64,000 nucleotides of DNA from an uncultured Christensenellaceae bacterium (GTDB lineage Bacteria > Bacillota > Clostridia > Christensenellales > UMGS416), in assembly GCA_944376795.1 (NCBI GenBank), contig CALWDW010000001.1, positions 158,789 through 222,788 of the forward strand, in the 5' to 3' direction. The position numbers and the translations under genes were made by a program. The notes beneath the pieces are model-generated. The model had not been told where the DNA came from, did no database searches, and saw nothing but the letters and a program-made list of their open reading frames with translations. Below, piece by piece: positions 34,564 through 43,634 of this stretch (position 1 is its first letter; each line of letters starts with the position of its first letter).

Positions 34564-36522
34564 CTAGGGGGTACAGTGCATGTATCGGGGCGCCTCGTTC
34601 CATGGCACGGTAAAGCCTGCTCCCTTTGCGCAGAACACCGAATCCGCCGGATTCGCCGTATCATGCGCTGGGTTGTATCCCCGGGCCGCGATGACCTCTT
34701 GGGCATTGTGACACAGCGCGTAGCCTGCAAAGCGTGTACTCATGCTGCCTTTGCCCTTGGTAAAGGCAACCAGCTCCTGCGGATAATGCATCATCGCTGC
34801 CACCGGCGCGCGTCCGGTGACGCGCACCTGTGCATCCGCCAGTTCCGGTGGGTCAAAGCTGCCATGCATCCTTTGGATATCGGTCAGGATCCTCCCCGTC
34901 GCATCGTGGGGCGCCTGAATGAAAAAGGCCATTATGGGCTCCAGCACCACACTTTCCGCCGACATGAGCCCCTGACGTATCGCCCGGTAGGTCGCCTCCC
35001 GAAAGTCCCCGCCCTCGGTGTGCTTAAGGTGGGCCCTTCCCATCAGCAGCGTAATACGCACATCGGTCAGCGGCGCCCCCAGCAGCACGCCTTTGTGTTC
35101 CTTTTCCAGCACATGGGTTCGAATTAAGTTCTGATAATTGGCGTCCAGCGCGTCCAGGGAGCATTCGCTGGCAAACTGGATCCCACTTCCCCGCGGCAGG
35201 GGATCCAGGCGGAGATGAACCTCCGCATAGTGCCGAAGAGGCTCGAAATGGCCGCAACCCTGTGCCGATTGGGCCAACGTCTCCTTATACAGCACCTGGC
35301 ATTCCCCAAAATCCACCTGCATGCCATACCGTGTACGAACAACCTCCTTTAGCACCTCCAACTGAATGGGCCCCATAATCTGCACCTGAATCTCCTGCAG
35401 CTGCTCTTCCCAACGAACGGTCAGCATGGGTTCCTCGTCCTCCAAAAGGCGGAAAACCTCCAGGACGTGCTTCGTGGTAACCTTGGGATCGTAGAGCACC
35501 TTGGCGCTGAGCATAGGCGCCATAGCATAGGGCAGGCTGTCCTTCTGGGTGCCGATGCCGTCCCCCGGCGTGGCGCCGTGCAGCCCCAATACCACGCACA
35601 AATCCCCGGCTTTCGCCTGAGAAAGCGGTGTCAGCCGTGTTCCGTGGCAGGAGTATAGCCCGTGAATCTTCTCCTCTCCCGCCCCTAGGCGGCCGCGCTG
35701 GGTATAGGCAACCATGTCCTTTACGGAGAGAGTGCCGGCCAGCAGTTTTACATAGGTTAACCGGTTCCCTCCTGCGTCGTGCCGCACCTTGTAAACCCGT
35801 CCCGCCAGGCTCTCGCTTTCCCGCTGGGCGTAATCCGTTTCCGTCAGCCGGTCAAACGCCTTCCAAAATTCTTCAACACCCACATCCAGCAGGGCGGAAC
35901 CGGCAAAGCATGGAAAAACCCTGCCGCTGCGGATCAGCCTCACCGCCGCCTGCCTCCAAGTCTCCGCGTCAAAGCCCTGGGCAAAGTAGCGATCCATCAG
36001 GTCTTCATCCCGTTGAGCAAGCTCCTCAATCCAAGCAGAGGGCCCGGACTCCCAGCCGGCAAAATCCACCGCATCCTCGGTCAGCTTCCTGGCGATTTCT
36101 TCGCGCACACGCTGCGGGTCTGCCCCTGGCCGGTCGGTCTTGTTGAGGAAGAAAAAGACAGGGATACCGTACCGCCGGGTCAGCCGCCATACGGTTTCGG
36201 TATGGCTCTGCACACCCTCGACACAGCTTACCACAATAATCGCATAGTCCAGCACCTGCACCGCGCGCTCCATCTCGGCGGAAAAATCGACGTGCCCCGG
36301 CGTATCCACCAGAAAATAGCGGTTCTCTCCATAGTCAAATACAGCCTGATCGGAGAAGACCGTAATTCCCCTTTCCCGTTCAATGGGATGGCTGTCCAAG
36401 AAAGCATCCTGATGGTCAACCCGCCCAGGTCGCGCCAGGCTATGGACATAAAAAAGCACCTGTTCGGAAAAGGTGGTTTTCCCTGCATCCACGTGGGCCA
36501 AAATCCCTATGGTCTTTTTCAT
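34564..36522 (-). CDS. TetM-like translation GTPase (EF-G superfamily)
   Basis: A 652-residue protein with the EF-G/TetM domain order. The GTPase motifs are intact: G1 AHVDAGKTT (residues 9-17), G2 RERGIT, G3 DTPGHVDF and G4 NKTD. The C-terminal part aligns by eye with TetM domains III-V (MGPIQLEVLKEVV; PRGSGIQFAS; LEPIMAFFIQAPHD). The domain IV loop that in TetM carries Tyr-Ser-Pro-Val-Ser-Thr and displaces tetracycline is replaced here by HLKHTEGGDFR. The C terminus is also different and carries extra Cys. It therefore belongs to the chromosomal TetM-like group of translation factors and probably does not give tetracycline resistance. Monocistronic. Confidence 0.85.
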   Translation of the reverse strand: MKKTIGILAHVDAGKTTFSEQVLFYVHSLARPGRVDHQDAFLDSHPIERERGITVFSDQAVFDYGENRYFLVDTPGHVDFSAEMERAVQVLDYAIIVVSCVEGVQSHTETVWRLTRRYGIPVFFFLNKTDRPGADPQRVREEIARKLTEDAVDFAGWESGPSAWIEELAQRDEDLMDRYFAQGFDAETWRQAAVRLIRSGRVFPCFAGSALLDVGVEEFWKAFDRLTETDYAQRESESLAGRVYKVRHDAGGNRLTYVKLLAGTLSVKDMVAYTQRGRLGAGEEKIHGLYSCHGTRLTPLSQAKAGDLCVVLGLHGATPGDGIGTQKDSLPYAMAPMLSAKVLYDPKVTTKHVLEVFRLLEDEEPMLTVRWEEQLQEIQVQIMGPIQLEVLKEVVRTRYGMQVDFGECQVLYKETLAQSAQGCGHFEPLRHYAEVHLRLDPLPRGSGIQFASECSLDALDANYQNLIRTHVLEKEHKGVLLGAPLTDVRITLLMGRAHLKHTEGGDFREATYRAIRQGLMSAESVVLEPIMAFFIQAPHDATGRILTDIQRMHGSFDPPELADAQVRVTGRAPVAAMMHYPQELVAFTKGKGSMSTRFAGYALCHNAQEVIAARGYNPAHDTANPADSVFCAKGAGFTVPWNEAPRYMHCTP

Positions 36523-36608
36523 GGCTTCCTCCTAGTAATGCTGCCTTTACTTTACCACAAACCCTCCGCTTTGCATAGATTGCCCTGCGGCCGCCAGCGT
36601 AGCAAACT

Positions 36609-36640
36609 AAAAAGGCCGCGACATCTTCATGCCACGGCCT
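36609..36640 (-). terminator. rho-independent terminator of the Gld-type ABC operon
   Basis: A stem AAGGCCGTG/CGCGGCCTT with a loop of about twelve bases and five T on the minus strand, about 20 bases after the DUF4340 stop. Confidence 0.7.
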
Positions 36641-36661
36641 TGGGATACAAGCGGCTACAGC

Positions 36662-38161
36662 CTATTCAGCGGCTGGAAGGCCCTCGTCTAGTTCTCCGGT
36701 CAGAAGTTTAGGGATCAAATCCACGATATCTTCCAGGGTACTCTTGAGTACGGCGAAGGAGACGTCATCTCCATCCACTCGCAGCGCGTAGTAGTCCTTC
36801 TGGTATTCAAAGAACTCCACCGTGGACTCCTCCCGCGTCACGCGGTCGTTAAGCTTAAAGGAGATTGTCCCCACCGGTTCGCCCTCAGGAACATACCCTT
36901 CCTCCACCTCGCTGTGCACCAGGATCGTAATAACCTGCGTATAGAATGTTACGCCTGTATCTCCGGTAAGATCCTGGCCGTCAATGGAGTAGTACTGCTT
37001 ATTGACCACACGGCCCAACGCGTCTGTACGTACCGATCCATCGTCCTCCGTGATAGGCACCTGCTCCACATCCACCGTCACCGACTGTCCCAAAGCGTCC
37101 ACGGTGAACTGGCTGACATTGGCTACATTGACCAGTGCCAACAACCGGCTTACCAGACTAAAGGCCGGCGTGTCCATGAAATTAAAGTAGCTGGTCAGCA
37201 CCGAGTACACTACCGGATCGCCCTCGACCAGCACATAGCTGTAACCGGTCTCCTCAATGGGGTCGCCGACGTACAGGGTGGTCTCGCTGCCATCGTCCGT
37301 CGTATAGCTGAGGGTACGCAGCGGCTTATCTAGGCCATAATCCGCCAGATTCTCCGGACTCAGGTCAATCGTCTCGAAGATGGAAATCGCCGAAATGCTC
37401 TCCACATACTCGGTGAGCTTCTCACCGTCCACGTCGGTAACATAGGGATAATCAATCTTCCAGGAAAGCAGCGTCGCCTCGTTGCCTGACTCCATGTCCC
37501 GCATTCCCAAGATCTGCTCGTCCCCCAGCCACACCTGGACAGACTTGATGTTGGTGGTATCCACGTTGAAGGTGGGGATGGGATGGAGCCGCTCCAAGGT
37601 TACAATATAGGACCGGCCTACTGCGTCCGACACGCGAATAATCCGGGGGTCATCGCTGCGCTTGACATAGTATCCCTTGCCATCCGGCGCCATATCGCCT
37701 ACCAGATACGTTACAGAATCTCCGTCATTGAAGGTGGCGGACAGTTCCATCTGCGGGTCGTCAAGACCATACTCCGCCAAATCGGCCCCGTCCTCGCTCA
37801 CCAGCTGCTGCCCCATGGCATAGGCCAGGTTGGTTGCCAGGTCGTCCAGTACGGTCTGCACCAGATCCAGTTCCTCATGCTCATCCAATACCCAGGTCAG
37901 CAGCTGGGGATCCCGGGAAAAGTTCAGCGTATCTCCCGCCCGGATGACCTGCATGGTTTTCACATCAGAACTCTTGCGATCCAGCAAGGTCCGCTTGGCC
38001 AGATTCTCCTCGGTCTCGGCGGCCTGCCGATCGGCCTCGGCCTGCTCCTGGGCAGCCTGGTAGTTCTCCACCATGGGGATTCCCACCAGCACGCCTATGG
38101 CGATGACCGCCAAGACGGACACAATGATGATCAGGTTTCTGATCATTTTCTTGTTCATCAA
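36662..38161 (-). CDS. DUF4340 domain-containing protein
   Basis: A 499-residue protein with one N-terminal membrane helix (about residues 9-30), then a coiled stretch rich in Gln/Ala/Glu, and a beta-rich extracytoplasmic domain with repeated units resembling DLAEYGLDDPQMELSATF and NLADYGLDKPLRTLSYTT; these repeated YGLD-P elements are the hallmark of DUF4340. Last gene of the operon ATPase-permease-GldG-DUF4340. The family accompanies gliding-type ABC exporters even in non-gliding bacteria. Function unknown, probably a periplasm-facing partner of the complex. Confidence 0.85.
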   Translation of the reverse strand: MMNKKMIRNLIIIVSVLAVIAIGVLVGIPMVENYQAAQEQAEADRQAAETEENLAKRTLLDRKSSDVKTMQVIRAGDTLNFSRDPQLLTWVLDEHEELDLVQTVLDDLATNLAYAMGQQLVSEDGADLAEYGLDDPQMELSATFNDGDSVTYLVGDMAPDGKGYYVKRSDDPRIIRVSDAVGRSYIVTLERLHPIPTFNVDTTNIKSVQVWLGDEQILGMRDMESGNEATLLSWKIDYPYVTDVDGEKLTEYVESISAISIFETIDLSPENLADYGLDKPLRTLSYTTDDGSETTLYVGDPIEETGYSYVLVEGDPVVYSVLTSYFNFMDTPAFSLVSRLLALVNVANVSQFTVDALGQSVTVDVEQVPITEDDGSVRTDALGRVVNKQYYSIDGQDLTGDTGVTFYTQVITILVHSEVEEGYVPEGEPVGTISFKLNDRVTREESTVEFFEYQKDYYALRVDGDDVSFAVLKSTLEDIVDLIPKLLTGELDEGLPAAE

Positions 38162-38176
38162 TCCATTTCCTCCTGG

Positions 38177-39640
38177 TTACAGATGCTTACGCTGGCGGTA
38201 AATCACGAAGGCAGCAATCAGCATCACTACGACGATAACCGGCCACACCAACACCACGGTGGTCAGCATCTGGGTTGCATTGGAGAAGTAGAGCATCGAG
38301 CTGTTGAGGCTCTTTCCCCGGATGTACAGATCCTCGGTTTCACCTGCCAGCCAGGTCATGCAGTTGAGATAGAAGTCCTCATTGGCATAGGGCACGTTCT
38401 CAGCCATGGAGATACCCACAACGTTGTTGAACAGAACCAGCCGGGACTCGTTTTCCTCGCCTTCGTAATTGGTGATCGTGGCAGCCAGCACAAAGGTACC
38501 CGTGGGATCGGTATCCTTTTGGGTGAGCGTGGCACTCTCGAAATCAAAGGTCATATAGGCGTCGGAGGAGCTCTCCAGCAGAGAATTGATGGTCATAAAG
38601 TTACTGGGGGTCAGCTCCGGCAGTTCCAAGGCGCCCGACGTAGGCAGAAGCACATTGAGGTTATTCTCCATCAGCGTGGCGGTAATCTCAGAATCCATAT
38701 AGTTGGGGATCAGATAAATCTGGCTTCCGGTGTAATAATTGTCACGGTTATTCTCCACGACAATCCCGTTGAGCCGCTTCACGCCGTAGAGCTGCAGCAA
38801 GGAGTCAAAGTTGGGCAATTCGCCGGCCAGGGGGTTGAAGGCGGCAAAGACCTTGCAGCCTCCCTCCATATAGGCCTTCAGCGTCTCCCTCTCCGTATCA
38901 TCCAGATCGGAGGTGGGCGCCAGGATCACCAGCGTATCCTCTTGGGTCAGCTGGACGTCGGTGGTACGCAGATCGATTTCCCGGACGTCAAAGTTCTGAT
39001 CGGCCAGCAGGTCCTGCAGATAAGGAAACTGGGAGTACATCGGCTCGCCATGCCCCTGGAGGAAGTACACCACCGGCATATCCTCACTGGTCAGGTATAG
39101 GATCGCGCTGGAAACCTTAGCCTCCACGTTGACGCCGGTAATAGCATACATGCCCGAGGAGGAATCGTACTCGGTGGTATACATATCCGACTGGCTGAAG
39201 ACGCGGAAACGTTTCTTCTCACTGTCGGTTACGATCACCGAATTGGTCTGGATGGTCTCCCCCTCTCGCTGGAACTGCTGCACAAAGCCAGGATTCTGGA
39301 TGGGATCGATATTCTCCACGATGAAGTGCGAGCCCTGGGCGGCAAAGCGCTTGAGAATCTCGCTGATAATGTCATCCTCCTGGCCGTTTTGGAAGAGGGT
39401 ATAGACATAGATATCCTCTTCCAGGTTCCGAACCATTTCCTTGGACTGGCCGGTAATCGAATACAAACGGTTGCTGGTCATATCGATATTCAGCCCGTAG
39501 GTATCCGACAGGGTAGTTACGCCCATGTTGAGCAGCACCAGAGCCACCACCATAACCACCGTCAGGATGATGGAATAGCCGCCATACATCAGGGACTTTT
39601 TTGTAATCTTAGGGAGTTTTTTCTTATTATCCTGTGGCAT
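38177..39640 (-). CDS. GldG-family ABC transporter auxiliary protein
   Basis: A 487-residue protein with a basic cytoplasmic N terminus, a first membrane helix (about residues 18-37), a large extracytoplasmic alpha/beta domain and a C-terminal membrane helix followed by a basic tail, YRQRKHL. Sequence such as YSITGQSKEMVRNLEEDIYVYTLF and PVVYFLQGHGEPMYSQFPYLQDLL is typical of ABC_transp_aux/GldG proteins. It sits between the permease and DUF4340 genes with gaps of 3 and 15 bases, so it is part of one membrane complex. Confidence 0.88.
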   Translation of the reverse strand: MPQDNKKKLPKITKKSLMYGGYSIILTVVMVVALVLLNMGVTTLSDTYGLNIDMTSNRLYSITGQSKEMVRNLEEDIYVYTLFQNGQEDDIISEILKRFAAQGSHFIVENIDPIQNPGFVQQFQREGETIQTNSVIVTDSEKKRFRVFSQSDMYTTEYDSSSGMYAITGVNVEAKVSSAILYLTSEDMPVVYFLQGHGEPMYSQFPYLQDLLADQNFDVREIDLRTTDVQLTQEDTLVILAPTSDLDDTERETLKAYMEGGCKVFAAFNPLAGELPNFDSLLQLYGVKRLNGIVVENNRDNYYTGSQIYLIPNYMDSEITATLMENNLNVLLPTSGALELPELTPSNFMTINSLLESSSDAYMTFDFESATLTQKDTDPTGTFVLAATITNYEGEENESRLVLFNNVVGISMAENVPYANEDFYLNCMTWLAGETEDLYIRGKSLNSSMLYFSNATQMLTTVVLVWPVIVVVMLIAAFVIYRQRKHL

Positions 39641-39643
39641 CGC

Positions 39644-40354
39644 TTAACCCTCGCTCCATCTTCTCTTTTCTACGGTACGGATGGTCAAAAACACGAACAG
39701 AGCCGATGCGCTAATATAGTAGAACGTCGGCGCTAGCCCAATGATTCCCTGGACGAATCCGTAGAAACGATCATAAATCGACAGCCAGCTCAAAATATCA
39801 GCCAGCCAGGTAACGCTAATGCTGTTGATGATGGAACTACCCATCCAAAGCAGCAGGATCACGCCAAAGGTGGATACCGCCGCGGTCACCTGGTTTTCGC
39901 ACAGGGCGGACATGAACAGGCCCAGCGCAATGAGCGTGCAGCCCAGCAGCGCAAACCCAATGTATCCGGAGAAAATCTCGCCAAAGGCAGGATTGCCAAA
40001 GATGGCCAATACCAGGGGATAGACCAGGCTCAGTACCAGTGTCGCAGCGAAAACCGTCAGCGCCGCCAAATACTTCCCCACCACCACGCTGGTCAGCGAG
40101 ATGGGGCTGGTCAACAGCAGCTGGTCGGTCTTGGTGCGCCGCTCCTCAGAAAGCAGCCGCATGGTCAACACCGGAACCACAAGAATGAACATAAACGCAA
40201 TATTGCTCAGCGTATTGTTGAACTCGGCGCTTTGTCCTAAAACATTGGTCAGAACAAAGAATAAACCGGTCACCAGCATAAAGACCGCCATGAAAATATA
40301 GGCGATGGGAGATAGGAAATAGCTTTGAACTTCCTTTTTCCATACCGCTGCCAT
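39644..40354 (-). CDS. ABC-2 type permease subunit (GldF-like)
   Basis: A 236-residue integral membrane protein with six predicted helices. It opens AAVWKKEVQSYFLSPIAYIFMAVFML, the usual start of GldF/NosY-type ABC-2 permeases, and carries PVLTMRLLSEERRTKTDQLLLTSPIS, the amphipathic coupling segment. Works with the adjacent ATPase; the single-base gap to its stop shows tight coupling. Confidence 0.9.
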   Translation of the reverse strand: MAAVWKKEVQSYFLSPIAYIFMAVFMLVTGLFFVLTNVLGQSAEFNNTLSNIAFMFILVVPVLTMRLLSEERRTKTDQLLLTSPISLTSVVVGKYLAALTVFAATLVLSLVYPLVLAIFGNPAFGEIFSGYIGFALLGCTLIALGLFMSALCENQVTAAVSTFGVILLLWMGSSIINSISVTWLADILSWLSIYDRFYGFVQGIIGLAPTFYYISASALFVFLTIRTVEKRRWSEG

Positions 40355-40355
40355 T

Positions 40356-41297
40356 CTAATGTGCCTCCTCCGAAGTCAATTGCAGGAAGATATCCTCCAG
40401 CGTCACGTCCATGGGCCGCATGAGAAGCAGAGGCCGATTCATAGACGCCAGCACACGGAAAATATCCGCACGCACATCGGCATGGGCCTCGCATTCCACC
40501 AGGTAATCCTGGGTATCCGGCTCCTTAACGCCCAAAGCTTCCACATACTTGATCCCATGAAGATCATGCAGCGCCTTGCGCACGCTGGCATCTCCCCCCT
40601 GAACGCGAAGAGAGAGGCGGGCAATCTCGTTGACAGAGCTGGCCAGGTTGGCCAAGGTATCCTGCGCCACGATCTTGCCCTGGTCAATGATGATGACGCG
40701 TTCGCACACATCAGCAACCTCGTGAAGGATATGGCTGGATAGGATGACGGTATGCTGCTTGCCCAGATCCTTAATCAGCTGGCGGATCTCGATGATCTGC
40801 CGGGGATCTAAGCCCACGGTAGGCTCGTCCAGAATCAAGACCTCGGGATTTCCGATAAGGGCCTGCGCAAATCCTACACGCTGCTTATAGCCCTTGGACA
40901 GGTTCTTGATCAGCCGCTTGCGCATCTCGGTAATGCCAACGCGCTCACAGGCGGCTTCGATCTGGGCCTTACGCTGCTTCGCCGGAACATTTTTGATGTT
41001 GCTCACGAAGGTCAGATACTCGTTCACCGTCATATCCATGTAGACGGGTGGCTGCTCCGGGAGATACCCAATGCGCTTCTTTACCTCCAAGGGTTCCTTG
41101 AGGATATCAAAGCCATTGACGCTGGCCGAACCCGACGTTGAGGAAATATATCCTGTGAGGATATTCATGGTCGTAGTTTTCCCCGCGCCATTGCGGCCCA
41201 GGAACCCCACGACCTCTCCCTCATTGATCTGGAAAGTGACATCGTTTACGGCAAGCTTGCTGCCGTAACGTTTTGTCAAATTCTCCACTTTGATCAT
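40356..41297 (-). CDS. ABC transporter ATP-binding protein (GldA-like)
   Basis: About 313 residues. Walker A GRNGAGKTTTMNIL, Q-loop YLPEQPPVYMDMTVNEYL, signature LSKGYKQRVGFAQAL, Walker B VLILDEPTVGLDPRQ and switch His SSHILHEVADVC, followed by a 90-residue C-terminal extension common to drug/gliding exporters. The start at MIKVENL is supported by AAAGGAGG eight bases upstream, so the 41 codons before it are not translated. Upstream at 41371-41383 an imperfect TGTA-AACAG-TACA dyad could be an operator; GntR-type regulators often control such exporters, but none is encoded here. Confidence 0.92.
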   Translation of the reverse strand: MIKVENLTKRYGSKLAVNDVTFQINEGEVVGFLGRNGAGKTTTMNILTGYISSTSGSASVNGFDILKEPLEVKKRIGYLPEQPPVYMDMTVNEYLTFVSNIKNVPAKQRKAQIEAACERVGITEMRKRLIKNLSKGYKQRVGFAQALIGNPEVLILDEPTVGLDPRQIIEIRQLIKDLGKQHTVILSSHILHEVADVCERVIIIDQGKIVAQDTLANLASSVNEIARLSLRVQGGDASVRKALHDLHGIKYVEALGVKEPDTQDYLVECEAHADVRADIFRVLASMNRPLLLMRPMDVTLEDIFLQLTSEEAH

Positions 41298-41471
41298 ATT
41301 GGTGTCCTCCTTTGTTGCTGAATGTAATTTTATCAAATTGAAATCCTGCTTGTGTGAATAAAATGTAAACAGTACACTTGCATATATTACATTCCTGTTA
41401 TTCATGTCACAGGATTGCAAAAAAATTCCGGTTTTCTTTGGACAACAACCGTACCTTTTTCGTTCTTTGGC

Positions 41472-41501
41472 AAAAAAAAGAGCCCTTCTAGGCTCTTTTT
41501 T
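41472..41501 (-). terminator. terminator after the Cys-repeat protein gene
   Basis: Stem AAAAAAGAGCC/GGCTCTTTTTT with a six-base loop; the A and T runs extend on both sides, so it could work in either direction. It lies just beyond the stop at 41517. Confidence 0.8.
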
Positions 41502-41516
41502 ACAATACGGTATCTC

Positions 41517-42734
41517 CTAAACCAACTGAAAGGCGGCGGCGTCCTCCCAGGGAATGTACCGCACCCAATAGCCATGTCCCTGCATCGATGGCAGATAGTG
41601 AGCAAACTCCGGGAGATTTTCCGGCGGCTGAAAGCCCTGTCGAGACGCTACGCCCAGCAGGAAAAAGCCGCGGCCCCCTCCCAGCGGAATCTCTCCCACC
41701 AAGCAGTCCTCCTCAATTCCGGTCAAATGCACCTTAGCAAAGCGCGCCCCGGGAAACAACCCTGGGAAAGGCTGTACACTCTCCCCCTCATCCAGGAGCC
41801 TCTCCAACTGCGGCGCACCCAAATCGGTGACTGGATGCACGGCCGTTGCGGCCGGCGCCGGAATCCTGCGCAATACCCCCAGCTGATAACGTACACTGCG
41901 CCGGCGGCGGGCTGCTATACCGGTTCGCAGCGGCTTCTCCACTGTCTCCTGTTCGCAGACCACTTCCTCGGGTACAGTCTCCATAGGCGTCTCTACCGTC
42001 TCCGGCTCGCAGACCGCTTCCTCGGGTGCTGTCTCCACAGGCGTCTCCACCGTCTCCGGCTCGCAGGTCGCTTCCTCGGGTGCTGTCTCCACAGGCGTCT
42101 CGACCGTCTCCAGCTCGCAGGTCGCTTCCTCGGGTGCTGTCTCCACAGGCGTCTCTACCATCTCCGGCTTGCAGGTCGCTTCCTCGGGTACAGTCTCCAC
42201 AGGCGTCGCCACCGTCTCCGGCTCGCAGGTCGCTTCCTCGGGTACAGTCTCCACAGGTGTCGCCACCGTCTCCGGCTCACTAGCCGGTGCCTCCGCAGAA
42301 GGAATGCTTTCATGTGCGGATCCGGTTTGGGCTGCGCCCTGCTCCTCTGGAGCATCCTCCGCATCTTCGTCACACTGGCGCCAAGCCATGAGCGCAGTCT
42401 CCGACGTCACATAACTGCGGTTCAGTGCGCGGTACAAAATCAGCTGATCATCACAGGTAACCCAGATCCATGTGGGATCCCCCGCAACCATCCACAGTGT
42501 CTTATCGACTTGCCAATGTCCCTGTTCGCTGGAGTCCGAAGCCGCGATCAAACGGCACTGTCCATCCGACCACTGCACCCAAAGCGCCCAATATCCCTGC
42601 ATTCCCTGCCCATGGATCGTGATATTCACGCGCATAGGATCTACCACCAGCCGATAGTTTCCAATGGGCATGGCGCTGGCAGATACCGACATGGCCAGAA
42701 GCCGCCCGCTGTATGTTCGTCCACGCATCATCAT
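41517..42734 (-). CDS. protein of unknown function with six Cys-containing 18-residue repeats
   Basis: A 405-residue protein with no signal peptide. Residues 1-125 form a beta-rich domain (YRLVVDPMRVNITIHGQGMQ; CRLIAASDSSEQGHWQVDKT), residues 154-261 six acidic repeats of 18 residues (PETVxTPVETxPEEATCE-like, one Cys each), then a basic stretch (RRRRSVRYQLG) and a C-terminal domain ending GYWVRYIPWEDAAAFQLV. I do not recognise a family, although the arrangement of two globular ends and a variable linker recurs in clostridial hypothetical proteins. AGGAGG precedes ATG-ATG-ATG; the first is taken as start. It follows rsmA by 44 bases and may be co-transcribed. Confidence 0.7.
   Translation of the reverse strand: MMMRGRTYSGRLLAMSVSASAMPIGNYRLVVDPMRVNITIHGQGMQGYWALWVQWSDGQCRLIAASDSSEQGHWQVDKTLWMVAGDPTWIWVTCDDQLILYRALNRSYVTSETALMAWRQCDEDAEDAPEEQGAAQTGSAHESIPSAEAPASEPETVATPVETVPEEATCEPETVATPVETVPEEATCKPEMVETPVETAPEEATCELETVETPVETAPEEATCEPETVETPVETAPEEAVCEPETVETPMETVPEEVVCEQETVEKPLRTGIAARRRRSVRYQLGVLRRIPAPAATAVHPVTDLGAPQLERLLDEGESVQPFPGLFPGARFAKVHLTGIEEDCLVGEIPLGGGRGFFLLGVASRQGFQPPENLPEFAHYLPSMQGHGYWVRYIPWEDAAAFQLV
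41952..42275 (-). repeat. 54-bp tandem repeat, six units, in the Cys-repeat protein
   Basis: Six in-frame 54-base units encode 18-residue peptides rich in Glu, Pro, Thr and Val, each with a single Cys near its end, plus a partial seventh unit. Substitutions between units are modest (Ala/Val, Glu/Ala, Pro/Leu), indicating recent expansion. Confidence 0.9.
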
Positions 42735-42778
42735 AGATACCTCCTATATACTCCCTATGATGATATGCGTATAGACCT

Positions 42779-43627
42779 CTACTTATGACGCGCTTGGGCC
42801 AAAATCCCAGCCAGCAGAGCATACTCCTCGGGCGTTATCTGCTCAGCACGCAGCGAAGGCCGCAGCCCTGCCTGCTCCAAGGCATCCAGCATGCTGCTTT
42901 GGTCGGGGAAAAGTGCCGCAATATTGTTATGGATCTGCTTTCTACGAGAACGAAATGCAACGTGGACCAAACGATCCAAATCCTCGCGCGGACAACCCGG
43001 CCACGCTTCCTCTTTCAAGAAACGGATATGCAGCACCGCCGAATCCACATGGGGCGGCGGCACGAATGCCGACGGAGGAACTTCCATCGCCAAGGTGCTC
43101 TGGGTATAGAGAGCCATGCACACCGACAAGGGGCCATAATCCTTGCCGCCAGGAACTGCCAGCATCCGTTGCGCCGCTTCTTTTTGTACCAGAAGGGTTG
43201 CAGATACCGGCATGGGCCGCGCCTGCAGGAGTCTCTCGACAATCTCGGTGGTGATAGCATACGGAATATTGGCCACCACACGCACAGATCCCTCTCCCAG
43301 AGAATCTGTGATTTCCCCCCAAGGCACCCGAAGAAAGTCGCCGAAACGCACTCGGACATTGGGCAGATCCGTCAGGGATTCCTCCAATACCGGGATCAGA
43401 GACCGATCCACCTCCACGGCCAGAACTTGCCGTGCCCGGCAGCTTAGCCTGCGTGTCAACGTACCGGCACCGGCTCCGATTTCCAGCACGCCATCGGTAT
43501 CCGCAACTCCGGAAATTCGTACGATTTCTTCCAGGATATGTGAATCGTGGAGAAAATGCTGCCCCAGGCTTTTCTTCTGGCGGAACTGGTGTTCCTGCAG
43601 AATCCGCTGGGTTTCTTCCTCACGCAT
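42779..43627 (-). CDS. rsmA: 16S rRNA (adenine(1518)-N(6)/adenine(1519)-N(6))-dimethyltransferase
   Basis: About 282 residues. RsmA (KsgA) dimethylates two adjacent adenines near the 3' end of 16S rRNA in late small-subunit assembly. Family features are KKSLGQHFLHD near the N terminus, the SAM-binding VLEIGAGAGTLTRRL, the catalytic VVANIPYAITTEIV and the substrate-loop FVPPPHVDSAVLHI. The start at MREEETQ is chosen because an AGAGGTAG lies eight bases upstream and the longer frame would run into the preceding gene; the gap to that gene is seven bases. Confidence 0.95.
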   Translation of the reverse strand: MREEETQRILQEHQFRQKKSLGQHFLHDSHILEEIVRISGVADTDGVLEIGAGAGTLTRRLSCRARQVLAVEVDRSLIPVLEESLTDLPNVRVRFGDFLRVPWGEITDSLGEGSVRVVANIPYAITTEIVERLLQARPMPVSATLLVQKEAAQRMLAVPGGKDYGPLSVCMALYTQSTLAMEVPPSAFVPPPHVDSAVLHIRFLKEEAWPGCPREDLDRLVHVAFRSRRKQIHNNIAALFPDQSSMLDALEQAGLRPSLRAEQITPEEYALLAGILAQARHK

Positions 43628-43634
43628 AGGCAGT

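Noticed and set aside
34564..36522. Calling this gene a tetracycline resistance determinant
   Set aside because: The functional loop of Tet protection proteins is not conserved and there is no mobile-element context.
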